Assembly: GCA_018267925.1 (NCBI GenBank)
Contig: JAFDXO010000195.1
Location: 1-64,000, forward strand
Direction of reading: 5' to 3'
From: Bacteroidota bacterium
GTDB lineage: Bacteria > Bacteroidota > Bacteroidia > Chitinophagales > Chitinophagaceae
DNA length: 64,000 nucleotides
Shown here in pieces: positions 24,975 to 34,395 of the stretch. The position numbers and the translations under genes were made by a program. Position 1 is the first letter of the stretch; each line of letters starts with the position of its first letter. Under the pieces are notes generated by a model. That model was given only the letters and a program-made list of their open reading frames with translations. It was not told where the DNA came from and did no database searches.

Positions 24975-25868
24975 ATGGAAGAAAATAAAAGCTTACATCA
25001 GCAATTACTCGAAGCTGGTGTGCATTTCGGCCACTTAAAGAAAAAGTGGAATCCTAAGATGCTACCATACATCTTTACAGAAAAAAATGGTATCCATATC
25101 ATTGACCTCAATAAAACCATTGAAGGTCTCGATGAAGCAGCTGCTGCCTTGAAATCTATCGCTAAAAGCGGCAAGAAAATCATGTTTGTAGCAACTAAAA
25201 AGCAAGCTAAAGAAATCGTTGCAGAAGCTGCGGCTAAAGTAAACATGCCTTTTGTTACAGAACGCTGGTTGGGCGGTATGCTTACCAACTTCCAAACAAT
25301 TCGCAAAAGTGTGAAAAAGATGCAAAGCATCGAAAAAATGCTTGGCGACGGTACTTTAGATAGCGTAACAAAAAAAGAACGCCTTACATTAAGCCGTAGC
25401 AAAGAAAAAATGGAAAAAGTGTTGGGCGGTATCTCTAACATGGGACGCACTCCGGCTGCTTTGTTTATGGTTGATATTAGCCATGAACACATTGCTCTGG
25501 CAGAAGCTAAACGCTTAGGCATCACAACCTTTGCTATGGTAGATACAAACAGCGATCCAACCAAAGTGGACTTCGCCGTACCATCTAATGATGATGCTAC
25601 TAAATCTATTGCAATCATCACAAACTATCTTACTGCTGCCATCATGGAAGGACTTCAAGAGCGTAGTGAGATTAAAGAAGAAGATGCTAACGAAGAAAAT
25701 GTTGAAAGAATGCGTGGATTAGATATTACTGATGAAGACGAAGCAACAAAGAATAAAGACAAAGGTGAACAACGTGCTCCGGGTGGGCGCGGTGGACGCG
25801 GTCGTTCAGGTGCTGGCGGCGGACAAGGTCGTAGCCGTATGGGTGCTGGTGGCAATACTCGTCGTTAA
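24975..25868 (+). CDS. rpsB: 30S ribosomal protein S2 with Gly/Arg-rich tail
   Basis: S2 is a late-assembling small-subunit protein needed for binding S1-type factors. The core shows LLEAGVHFGHLKKKWNP at the N-terminus, FVATKKQAKEIV, ERWLGGMLTNFQT and DTNSDPTKVDFAVPSNDDA. Residues 1-230 cover the normal S2 fold. The protein then continues to 297 residues with an acidic linker and a tail of Gly, Arg and Ser in RGGRGR-like blocks. It closes the rplM operon; a strong terminator follows 40 bp later and tsf, the usual next gene, is absent. Confidence 0.97.
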   Translation: MEENKSLHQQLLEAGVHFGHLKKKWNPKMLPYIFTEKNGIHIIDLNKTIEGLDEAAAALKSIAKSGKKIMFVATKKQAKEIVAEAAAKVNMPFVTERWLGGMLTNFQTIRKSVKKMQSIEKMLGDGTLDSVTKKERLTLSRSKEKMEKVLGGISNMGRTPAALFMVDISHEHIALAEAKRLGITTFAMVDTNSDPTKVDFAVPSNDDATKSIAIITNYLTAAIMEGLQERSEIKEEDANEENVERMRGLDITDEDEATKNKDKGEQRAPGGRGGRGRSGAGGGQGRSRMGAGGNTRR

Positions 25869-25909
25869 TCCTCTGTTTCAATTCAAAATAATATCATTGC
25901 TACAAAGAG

Positions 25910-25937
25910 AGGCTGTCCATTTAGGACAGCCTTTTTC
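25910..25937 (+). terminator. Terminator of the rplM-rpsI-rpsB operon
   Basis: AGGCTGTCC (25910-25918) pairs perfectly with GGACAGCCT (25924-25932) around a 5-nt loop and is followed by TTTTTCTTTT. Confidence 0.9.
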
Positions 25938-26129
25938 TTTTATTAAACTACTACTTTCACCTAATGTCAAATCTTGTCTTTTTTGCGAATCGCTTGTTAA
26001 TCTGACTTTAAAATACACCCTGTCTTTACCCTTCATAATATCTTCGTTCTAACATTCGTACATTTATTTATAGAGAGAGAAAGGAGTATGGTTAATTTAT
26101 TTGTTTAACAATTCCATACACTTCAACAC

Positions 26130-27176
26130 ATGAAACAGGTAATAGATTTTTTTAGCCACCTCTTCCGCTATTCTGACTTTAAATCATTATGGCAAAATGG
26201 CAACTGGACTGCCTTTCACGGCTGGCTCTATGTTATTAGCGATCTGCTGGTAGCCGGTGCCTATTGCATTATTCCACTGCTCATTTTTCTATACATTCGA
26301 AAGCAGGGTAACAAGGTTCACTTCAATGGCATATACCTTCTCTTTGCCCTTTTTATCCTGATTAGTGGGGCAACTTATTTGATAGATGCCATCATGTTTT
26401 GGAAACCTATTTTCCGCTTTAGTGCTGCTATGCGCTTAGCAACTGCCCTTGTTAGTTGGATCACTATTTACCATATAATTAGAATACTGCCTACTGCCTT
26501 TACACTTAAATCACCTATTGAGTTAGAAAAAGAAGTTGACAGAAGAATGGATGTTGAGCGTACGTTGAAAATTAAGAATGAACAATTGATAGAAGCTGAA
26601 CGTACCGCTAAATTAGGATATGGTGCTTGGGATATTCTTCGTCGTCAAGTTGATCTTTCCGAAATGGCTTCTTCTATTTTAGGCTTAACACCCGGAGCTA
26701 TTGTAAACTATCAAAAACTTACTCAGCAAATCCATCCTGCTGATATTCGTTTTGTAGAGGATTGTATTCAAAAAAACTTACGCTCCGACTCCTTCAAGCC
26801 TTTTTATTTCCGAGTGCTTACCGATAGAATGATGATTCGACATGTTTTAGTACGGGGAGAAGTGCTTAGAAATTCATTGGGTCAAGCAATTGGCATAAAA
26901 GGAACCCTTCAAGATGTTACAGAAATTCGTACACACCTGCAAAGAATAGAACTGCAAAACAAAAAACTTAAGAAAATAGCTTGGGTTCAATCGCATAAAA
27001 TGCGAAGCCCTGTTGCGACCATTCTTGGACTTACAGAATTGTTCAATCATGACGATCCTAATGATCCCATGAATGCTGAAATCATAAACAGCATTAAAGA
27101 ACAGTCACAACAATTAGACAAGATGATTCACGAAGTGGATGACTTAACTCGCGCTCAAACGAAAATGATGGTCTAA
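26130..27176 (+). CDS. Ethylene-receptor-like membrane sensor with PAS and lone HisKA domain
   Basis: Three membrane helices at residues 33-57, 68-88 and 95-122 align with the sensor domain of plant ETR1 and its bacterial relatives: ISDLLVAGAYCIIPL, FILISGATYLID and ALVSWITIYHIIRILP. The copper ligands of ethylene receptors (Cys and His in the C-G-A-T-H pattern) are replaced by Ser79 and Tyr83. A short coiled coil leads to a PAS domain at about 155-270, and then to a dimerisation helix with His289 in QSHKMRSPVATILGL. The protein ends 59 residues later, so there is no HATPase catalytic domain. It may signal through hetero-association or be a non-kinase scaffold. Family structure is seen; signal and partner are unknown. 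Confidence 0.8.
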   Translation: MKQVIDFFSHLFRYSDFKSLWQNGNWTAFHGWLYVISDLLVAGAYCIIPLLIFLYIRKQGNKVHFNGIYLLFALFILISGATYLIDAIMFWKPIFRFSAAMRLATALVSWITIYHIIRILPTAFTLKSPIELEKEVDRRMDVERTLKIKNEQLIEAERTAKLGYGAWDILRRQVDLSEMASSILGLTPGAIVNYQKLTQQIHPADIRFVEDCIQKNLRSDSFKPFYFRVLTDRMMIRHVLVRGEVLRNSLGQAIGIKGTLQDVTEIRTHLQRIELQNKKLKKIAWVQSHKMRSPVATILGLTELFNHDDPNDPMNAEIINSIKEQSQQLDKMIHEVDDLTRAQTKMMV

Positions 27177-27185
27177 GAAAATAAC

Positions 27186-28340
27186 CTATCCAATTGCCTG
27201 ACGCAGGTCTGCAATCAAATCTTCTACATCTTCAATTCCCACACTCAGCCTTATCAACGAATCTGAAAGTCCGTTTGCTATACGTTGCTCACGCGGAATG
27301 GATCCATGTGTCATGGTTGCCGGATGACCAATCAACGATTCTACGCCGCCTAAAGATTCTGCAAGAGAAAACAATTCCGTTTTACTTAGAACACGATTTG
27401 CCGCTTCTATACTATCATCTTTCAATGTAAAAGAAAGCATACCTCCAAAATCGCGCATCTGCTTCTTAGCAATATCATGGTTTGGATGATCTGGAAATCC
27501 ACACCAATAAACCTTTTCAACCTTTGGATGATGACGCAAAAAAGTAGCAATGGCTCTTCCATTTTCACAATGGCGTTGCATCCGCACATGCAGCGTTTTG
27601 ATTCCGCGCAATACTAACCACGCATCATGCGGGCCGGGCACTGCTCCGCAACTATTTTGTATAAAACGCAAACGTTCTTCTAATTCAGCATCATTCATAA
27701 TTAAGGCACCATGAACCACATCAGAATGTCCTCCCAAATATTTCGTTGCCGAATGCACCACTATATCTGCACCCCAATCAAGAGGGTTTTGCAAATAGGG
27801 TGAAGCAAACGTATTATCCACAACTAAAGTCAACTTGTGCTCTTTGGCAATCTTAGCGCAAGCCTCAATGTCCACAATGTTCAACAAAGGATTGGTTGGT
27901 GTTTCCGCCCATATCATCTTTGTGTTTTTGTTTACATAGCCCCTAATATTTTCGGCATGGCTCATGTTTATAAAATGAAACCGAATACCATAATTTGCAA
28001 ATACTTTTGTGAAAACACGAAAAGTTCCTCCGTATAAATCATTTGCGACAATCACTTCATCACCCGGCATCAATAGCTTCATAACGGCATCTGTAGCAGC
28101 CATACCACTACTAAAACACAAACCAAATTTTCCGTTTTCAATACTTGCCAATGCGTTTTGAAGAGCAGTGCGAGTTGGATTTTGCGTACGAGCATATTCA
28201 TAACCCTTGTGCTTTCCGGGTGCTTCCTGCACGTAGGTTGATGTTTGGTAAATAGGAGTCATGATAGCACCGGTAGTAGGATCTGGGCTTACGCCTGCAT
28301 GAATTAATCTGGTAGATAGTTTTAGATTGTTGCTTTGCAT
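27186..28340 (-). CDS. Trans-sulfuration PLP enzyme (cystathionine gamma-synthase/lyase)
   Basis: The protein belongs to the Cys/Met metabolism PLP-dependent family. The PLP lysine is Lys200 in [13 protein letters not shown]. Other landmarks are TRLIHAG and TPIYQTSTY near the N-terminus, [21 protein letters not shown], and the C-terminal [19 protein letters not shown], in which Glu precedes S-L-I. The 384-residue length is normal. Synthase (metB) and lyase are not reliably separable by eye, so no symbol is given. It is divergent from ruvB with 63 bp between starts, and a TACCTTTG box (complement of 28360-28367) may be its -7 element. Confidence 0.93.
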   Translation of the reverse strand: MQSNNLKLSTRLIHAGVSPDPTTGAIMTPIYQTSTYVQEAPGKHKGYEYARTQNPTRTALQNALASIENGKFGLCFSSGMAATDAVMKLLMPGDEVIVANDLYGGTFRVFTKVFANYGIRFHFINMSHAENIRGYVNKNTKMIWAETPTNPLLNIVDIEACAKIAKEHKLTLVVDNTFASPYLQNPLDWGADIVVHSATKYLGGHSDVVHGALIMNDAELEERLRFIQNSCGAVPGPHDAWLVLRGIKTLHVRMQRHCENGRAIATFLRHHPKVEKVYWCGFPDHPNHDIAKKQMRDFGGMLSFTLKDDSIEAANRVLSKTELFSLAESLGGVESLIGHPATMTHGSIPREQRIANGLSDSLIRLSVGIEDVEDLIADLRQAIG

Positions 28341-28403
28341 GTTGCTATGTTTGCGCGTGCAAAGGTACAGCCAAACTACAAGAATGACGTTGTATCTTTA
28401 GGC

Positions 28404-29426
28404 ATGGAAAAGTCGCACGTGCGCCCGTCAGATTCCTTAAACCCACAAGAGAAGGAATACGAAAACAGCATTCGTCCACAAAGTATTGACGAGTTTTCGG
28501 GGCAACCTCAACTTATAGAAAACCTGCGTATCTTCATCAAGGCAGCAAACATGCGCGGAGAGCCACTCGACCATATTCTTTTTCATGGACCACCGGGATT
28601 AGGAAAGACTACCTTATCTCGAATTGTTGCCAATGAGTTGGGTGTATCAATAAAAGAAACCAGCGGCCCGGTAATTGAAAAACCTGCTGATCTTGCCGGA
28701 TTACTTACCAGTCTTGATCCACGTGATGTTTTATTCATAGACGAAATACATAGACTCAGCACGGTGGTTGAAGAATATTTGTATGCAGCAATGGAAGATT
28801 TTAAGATTGACATAATGATTGATAGCGGCCCAGCCGCTCGTTCCATTCAGCTTAGCATCAATCCTTTTACATTAGTGGGTGCAACGACCCGCTCAGGCTT
28901 GCTTACAGCGCCTCTCCTCAGCCGATTTGGAATTAAATCTCGTTTAGATTATTACACCCGCGAAGTGCTGCAGCGAATTATTTTACGAGCCGGAAATCTG
29001 TTAAATGTAAAAGTAACATCCGATGCAGCTATGGAAATTGCAGGAAGAAGTAGAGGCACACCTCGTATAGCAAATGGACTATTGCGCCGTATGCGTGACT
29101 TTGCTCAAGTACTTGGAAATGGTGTAATTGACATGGCGATTGTAGAACATGGACTAAAAGCATTGCATGTGGACGAAAGTGGATTAGATGAAATGGATAA
29201 TAAAATCCTAACCACACTAATAGATAAATTTAAAGGCGGACCTACCGGCATTAATAATATTGCAACTGCCGTTGGAGAAGAATCCGGAACCATAGAAGAA
29301 GTGTATGAACCCTTTCTGATACAGGAAGGATATATAGTACGAACACCTCGTGGCCGAGAAGCCACAGATAAGGCTTATCAACACCTCAAACGATCAAAAC
29401 CGGCAAGCGAAGGAACTCTGTTTTAA
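28404..29426 (+). CDS. ruvB: Holliday junction branch migration helicase RuvB
   Basis: RuvB is the hexameric AAA+ motor that drives branch migration with RuvA. The sequence shows [19 protein letters not shown], Walker [12 protein letters not shown] near 60-70, Walker [10 protein letters not shown], the sensor/arginine-finger region [18 protein letters not shown], and the C-terminal winged helix with [15 protein letters not shown] and TPRGR. The ATG at 28404 gives the normal 340 residues; upstream codons back to 28335 overlap the divergent enzyme gene. Confidence 0.97.
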   Translation: MEKSHVRPSDSLNPQEKEYENSIRPQSIDEFSGQPQLIENLRIFIKAANMRGEPLDHILFHGPPGLGKTTLSRIVANELGVSIKETSGPVIEKPADLAGLLTSLDPRDVLFIDEIHRLSTVVEEYLYAAMEDFKIDIMIDSGPAARSIQLSINPFTLVGATTRSGLLTAPLLSRFGIKSRLDYYTREVLQRIILRAGNLLNVKVTSDAAMEIAGRSRGTPRIANGLLRRMRDFAQVLGNGVIDMAIVEHGLKALHVDESGLDEMDNKILTTLIDKFKGGPTGINNIATAVGEESGTIEEVYEPFLIQEGYIVRTPRGREATDKAYQHLKRSKPASEGTLF

Positions 29427-29504
29427 TAACTATCCAATCCTTTATACACTTTATAGCTTCGTAGAAAATTATTTAGATAATTGTTTCAAAATCTTTCGAA
29501 GAAA

Positions 29505-29618
29505 ATGAAAGAATTTATAGTCTGTGATGTGTTAAAGGGAAAGGCTAATGGAGAATTTTTTGGCATAGAAAGAAAGTATTTAAATGAACTCAATTGCATT
29601 TATAGATACCGAAATTGA
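29505..29618 (+). CDS. Possible 37-residue upstream ORF overlapping the helicase start
   Basis: An ATG at 29505 opens a 37-codon frame ending with TGA at 29616-29618, which overlaps the first codons of the helicase gene in another frame. It has no recognised homology and may be chance or a leader peptide. An in-frame stop directly before the helicase ATG shows that it is not part of the helicase. Confidence 0.2.
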   Translation: MKEFIVCDVLKGKANGEFFGIERKYLNELNCIYRYRN

Positions 29619-32600
29619 TCCAATAAGCAAAAAGATTCTTGACATAGGAAGTATCAAGGATGATGGAACTATCTTTCATTCCAATTCTATAAGTGATTTC
29701 ATAAAATTTCTTACTGGAACTAAGTTTATTTGCGGGCACAACATTTTAAATCACGACATACAATATATTCAGAGAGCTATCATAGATGCCAAAGTAGATT
29801 CTAATAACATAATTGACACTCTATTTCTCTCTCCTCTTTTATTCCCGACAAAGCCATATCATGCTTTGCTCAAAGACGATAAGCTACAAACTGAAGATGC
29901 CAATAATCCGTTTAATGATTCAATTAAAGCCAAAGATCTCTTTTTTGACGAAGTTTCTGTTTTCAACCAAACTGACAAAAAGCTAAAACAGATTTTCTAT
30001 TTGCTTTTGAAAGACAAGAGGGAGTTTCACTCCTTTTTCCGTTTCATATCATATACAAGCGCAAACACCGACATCGAAAAGTTGATTCATGAAAAATTTA
30101 CTATTGCTATTTGCGAACATGCAGACCTTCCAAAAATAATTTCAGACCATCCGATTGAATTAGCTTACTGCTTAGCTCTGATTAATTGTAACAACCGATA
30201 TTCTATAACACCACCTTGGGTTTTAAAAAATTTCCCCAAGGTCGAAAGGATTATGTTTCTTCTTAGAAGTAAACCTTGTTTAACCGGTTGCGACTATTGC
30301 AATCAAGCATTAGACATACACAAGGGATTAAAATCTTATTTTGGTTTTAATTCTTACAGAACTTATGCCGGCGAGCCACTTCAAGAGAATGCAGTTCAAG
30401 CAGCAGTTGACAATAAATCTCTATTGGCAATATTTCCTACAGGCGGTGGGAAGTCAATTACTTTTCAAGTGCCAGCATTGATGGCAGGTGAAAATACAAA
30501 GGGTTTGTCCGTTGTGATATCACCATTACAATCATTAATGAAGGACCAAGTTGACAATCTTGAAAAAAACCAAATTACAGAAGCAGTTACAATAAATGGA
30601 TTACTTGACCCTATTGAAAAAGCAAAATCTATTGAAAGAATTCAAGACGGCAGAGCATCCATACTCTATATTTCTCCTGAATCACTTCGTTCAAAGACAA
30701 TTGAAAAATTGCTTTTAGGCAGAAAAATAGTTCGCTTTGTGATTGACGAAGCCCACTGCTTTTCTTCGTGGGGACAAGATTTTAGGGTTGACTATTTATA
30801 CATTGGAGATTTTATCAAATCGCTTCAAGAAACCAAAAACCTTGAAGAGCAAATTCCGGTTTCTTGTTTTACCGCAACGGCAAAACAAAAAGTCATTGAA
30901 GACATTTGCGCTTACTTCAAAGAGAAGCTGGGAATCAAGTTGGAAATATTTCCATCCAAAGCTACTCGAACAAATCTTCAATATGAGGTTTTTGAGAAAG
31001 CGGATGATGAAGAAAAATATAATGCGGTTCGTGATTTGATTACAGAAAAGGATTGCCCGACTATCATTTATGTTTCACGAACCAAACGAGCCAGACAACT
31101 TGCAGAGCGATTAAAAGAAGATGGGTTTAATGCAAAGGCATTTCATGGCAAAATGGAAAGTCAAGAAAAAACAGAAAATCAAAATGCTTTTATATCTGGT
31201 GAAGTTCAAATAATGGTTGCTACTTCGGCTTTCGGGATGGGAGTTGATAAGAAAGACGTTGGGATGGTAATACATTACGAAATTTCTGACTCGCTTGAAA
31301 ACTATGTGCAGGAAGCAGGTAGAGCTGGACGAGATGAAAACATCACAGCCGATTGCTATGTTTTGTTTAACGAGGAAGATCTTGGTAAACATTTCATTTT
31401 GTTAAATCAAACCAAAATCAACATACATGAGATAAAGCAAATTTGGAATGCAATAAAATTTTTAACGAAATCCAAATCAAGTGTTCAAAAATCTGCTTTA
31501 GAAATTGCCAGAGCAGCAGGCTGGGACGAGAATGTAAAAGAAATTGAAACGAGAGTAACGACTGCAATCGCAGCATTGGAAGAAGCAGGTTATGTAAAAC
31601 GAAAACAAAACATGCCAAGAGTTTTTGCTAATAGCATATTATCAAAAACAGCACAAGAAGCAATTGGTAAAATAATGCACTCTCAAAAAATTAGTGCAGA
31701 GCAAAAAATTACAGCAACAAGAATTATTAAAAACCTTTTTTCAAGTAAGAGTAGAAAGCAATCAAACGCTGATGAAGCAGAATCAAGAGTAGATTATATC
31801 TCAGATAATTTGGGCATTGACATTAGAAATGTTATTTCTGTTGTTAATCTTTTGCGTGATGAAAAGATCTTAGCAGATGCAAAAGATTTAACAGCATTCA
31901 TCAAGAAAGGGGAGTATAAAAATCGCTCACTTGCAATAACTCAGAGTTATAGAATGATAGAAAATTTTCTTTGCTCTTTGTTTGACGAACAAGAAAAATC
32001 ATTTCACATTAAAGAACTGAATGAAGAAGCAGAAGAAAAAGGATGTCAGGATGTTACTCCATCCAAGATAAAAACAGTTCTCAACTTTTGGGCTATCAAG
32101 AACTGGATTAAGCGATACAATAAAGATTATTCAAAGAATCATATTGTGGCAATTAGTTGTCAACCCAAAGATGAACTAAAAGAACGTTTAGAGAAACGAC
32201 ATATTTTAGCTGAGTTTGTTGTCAACTACATGTATGACAAGAGCAATAAAATTATTGAAGAAGGCAAAACAGTAAAAGATGAGTCTTTAGTTGAATTTTC
32301 TGTGCTTGAGTTACAAGACGCATTTCAAAAACATCATCAAGGACTATTTACTTTCAAAGCAACCCTTGAGGACATTGAAGATACTTTGTTTTACCTCTCT
32401 CGTATTGAAGCTATCAAAATTGAAGGTGGCTTTCTTGTGGTTTACAACAAGCTAACAATTGATAGAACAGAGAAAAACAACCGTGTTCAGTACAAAGAAC
32501 AGGATTATCAAAAACTAAGTCAGTATTATGACCATAAAATACAGCAAATTCATATCGTAGGTGAGTATGCAAAAAAGATGATTGATGATTCAACTGGAGC

Positions 32601-34392
32601 TTTAAAATTTGTTGACGATTATTTCCAATTGAACTTTCCCTCCTTTCTTAGTAAGTATTTTAAAGGAGCAAGAGAATTTGAAATAAAAAGAAATATAACA
32701 CCAAAAAAGTACAAACAGCTATTTGATTCTTTATCAGAAGTTCAGCGAAAAATTATAGACGATAAGACTTCAAGATACATTGTTGTTGCAGCAGGACCGG
32801 GAAGTGGTAAGACGAAAGTTTTAGTTCACAAACTGGCTTCCTTGCTTTTAATGGAAGATGTTAAGCATGAACAATTGCTAATGATATCTTTTTCAAGAGC
32901 AGCAGCAATAGAGTTTAAAAAACGATTGATTGAGTTGATTGGTAACGCTGCGAACTTCATTGACATAAAAACATTTCATTCCTACTGCTTTGACCTAATG
33001 GGAAAAGTTGGAACCATTGACAGAGCTGATACAATCATTAAATCTACGGTTGAGAAAGTAAAGAACAACGAAGTTGAGCTAAGTAGAATTACAAAAACTG
33101 TTTTAGTAATTGATGAGGCTCAAGACATGGACAAAGAAGAATTTGAATTGATAAAGGTGCTAATGGATAAAAACGAAGAGATGAGGGTTATTGCTGTTGG
33201 AGATGATGACCAGAACATTTATCAATGGCGAGGAGCAGATTCAAAATACTTATTAAGTTTTATCACAGAAAAAAAAGCAACGAAATACGAACTCATTACA
33301 AATTACAGAAGCAAAAACAATTTAGTTTCATTCTCTAACCAGTTTGTAAAAACAATTTCTGAAAGACTTAAAGAGATACCGATAGAAGCCAAACAAATTG
33401 ACAATGGAAAAATAAAAATAGTGCACTACAAAAATGGGAACCTCATCACTCCATTAATTAACGACATACTTTCAACCGGACTCTCAGGTACTACTTGCAT
33501 TTTAACACATAAAAACGAAGAAGCATTTCAAGTTGCCGGACTATTGACAAAACGTGGACATCAAGCAAAGTTGATTCAGAGTAATGATAGTTTTAGCTTG
33601 TATAATCTTGCAGAAGTTCGTTATTTTTTGGATGCGCTACAATTGAATGATGATGTATTTATTATCAGTGATGATGTTTGGGGAAATGCAAAACGAAAAC
33701 TGATTGACAGATACAAGATGAGTTCAAAGTTTGAAATCTGTAACAATCTTATCAAAGATTTTGAAGGAACTAACACCAAGAAGAAATACAAATCAGATTT
33801 AGAAGTTTTTATACGAGAATCAAAATTGGAAGATTTCATCAACACAATTGGTGAAACAATTTTCGTCTCAACCATTCATAAAGCAAAGGGTAGAGAATTT
33901 GACAATGTGTTTTTACTTCTAGAAAATTTTGATGTTGTAAAAGATGATCAGAAACGACAACTTTATGTTGCAATGACAAGAGCAAAACAAAATTTAACCA
34001 TTCACTTAAATGGGAGTTATCTTGATAAATTAAGAACCGAAGGATTAGAGAGAATTGAAAACTATGACACTTTTGAACCGCCAAACAGTTTGACACTTCA
34101 TTTATCACACAAAGATTTATACTTAGGTTACTTTGAGTATATTCAGCATCGAGTTAATGCCTTGACAAGCGGAGATTCAATTTCTATTTCGGAAGAAGGT
34201 TGTAAGAATGAAAAAGGAGAATTGGTTTTGAAGTTCTCAAAGAAATTCCTTGATAGGTTAGTGGAAATAAAAAACAATGGCTTTGAGTTAAAAGAAGCAA
34301 AAGTGAACTTTATTGTTCACTGGAAATCTGAAGACAAAGAACAAGAAGTAAAAATTGTTCTTCCTGAATTGCAATTCGAAAAATATAGTTAA
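29584..34392 (+). CDS. Exonuclease-RecQ-UvrD fusion helicase
   Basis: This 1602-residue protein appears to join three DNA-processing modules. Residues 1-120 resemble a DEDD 3'-5' exonuclease (Asp8 and Glu10 in FIDTEID, Asp58 in HNILNHD, and Asp112 as candidate fourth acid). A CLTGCDYC cysteine cluster near 231-238 may bind metal. Residues about 260-600 are a RecQ helicase: FPTGGGKS near 288, VIDEAHCFSSWGQDFR near 387, and SAFGMGVDKKDVG with the EAGRAGRDE motif. After a winged-helix-rich middle, residues about 1050-1500 form a UvrD/Rep superfamily 1 helicase: AAGPGSGKTKVL near 1070, VIDEAQDMD, GDDDQNIYQWRGAD, TIHKAKGREFD and YVAMTRAK. An in-frame stop just before the ATG fixes the start. It lies 3 bp upstream of rmuC. 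Repair or phage defence are both possible. Confidence 0.9.
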   Translation: MNSIAFIDTEIDPISKKILDIGSIKDDGTIFHSNSISDFIKFLTGTKFICGHNILNHDIQYIQRAIIDAKVDSNNIIDTLFLSPLLFPTKPYHALLKDDKLQTEDANNPFNDSIKAKDLFFDEVSVFNQTDKKLKQIFYLLLKDKREFHSFFRFISYTSANTDIEKLIHEKFTIAICEHADLPKIISDHPIELAYCLALINCNNRYSITPPWVLKNFPKVERIMFLLRSKPCLTGCDYCNQALDIHKGLKSYFGFNSYRTYAGEPLQENAVQAAVDNKSLLAIFPTGGGKSITFQVPALMAGENTKGLSVVISPLQSLMKDQVDNLEKNQITEAVTINGLLDPIEKAKSIERIQDGRASILYISPESLRSKTIEKLLLGRKIVRFVIDEAHCFSSWGQDFRVDYLYIGDFIKSLQETKNLEEQIPVSCFTATAKQKVIEDICAYFKEKLGIKLEIFPSKATRTNLQYEVFEKADDEEKYNAVRDLITEKDCPTIIYVSRTKRARQLAERLKEDGFNAKAFHGKMESQEKTENQNAFISGEVQIMVATSAFGMGVDKKDVGMVIHYEISDSLENYVQEAGRAGRDENITADCYVLFNEEDLGKHFILLNQTKINIHEIKQIWNAIKFLTKSKSSVQKSALEIARAAGWDENVKEIETRVTTAIAALEEAGYVKRKQNMPRVFANSILSKTAQEAIGKIMHSQKISAEQKITATRIIKNLFSSKSRKQSNADEAESRVDYISDNLGIDIRNVISVVNLLRDEKILADAKDLTAFIKKGEYKNRSLAITQSYRMIENFLCSLFDEQEKSFHIKELNEEAEEKGCQDVTPSKIKTVLNFWAIKNWIKRYNKDYSKNHIVAISCQPKDELKERLEKRHILAEFVVNYMYDKSNKIIEEGKTVKDESLVEFSVLELQDAFQKHHQGLFTFKATLEDIEDTLFYLSRIEAIKIEGGFLVVYNKLTIDRTEKNNRVQYKEQDYQKLSQYYDHKIQQIHIVGEYAKKMIDDSTGALKFVDDYFQLNFPSFLSKYFKGAREFEIKRNITPKKYKQLFDSLSEVQRKIIDDKTSRYIVVAAGPGSGKTKVLVHKLASLLLMEDVKHEQLLMISFSRAAAIEFKKRLIELIGNAANFIDIKTFHSYCFDLMGKVGTIDRADTIIKSTVEKVKNNEVELSRITKTVLVIDEAQDMDKEEFELIKVLMDKNEEMRVIAVGDDDQNIYQWRGADSKYLLSFITEKKATKYELITNYRSKNNLVSFSNQFVKTISERLKEIPIEAKQIDNGKIKIVHYKNGNLITPLINDILSTGLSGTTCILTHKNEEAFQVAGLLTKRGHQAKLIQSNDSFSLYNLAEVRYFLDALQLNDDVFIISDDVWGNAKRKLIDRYKMSSKFEICNNLIKDFEGTNTKKKYKSDLEVFIRESKLEDFINTIGETIFVSTIHKAKGREFDNVFLLLENFDVVKDDQKRQLYVAMTRAKQNLTIHLNGSYLDKLRTEGLERIENYDTFEPPNSLTLHLSHKDLYLGYFEYIQHRVNALTSGDSISISEEGCKNEKGELVLKFSKKFLDRLVEIKNNGFELKEAKVNFIVHWKSEDKEQEVKIVLPELQFEKYS

Positions 34393-34395
34393 ACA

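Noticed and set aside
24998..25621. Long antisense frame over rpsB
   Set aside because: It is fully opposite a certain ribosomal protein gene and shows no domain of its own.
26130..27176. A functional ethylene receptor
   Set aside because: The copper-binding Cys and His are replaced by Ser79 and Tyr83.
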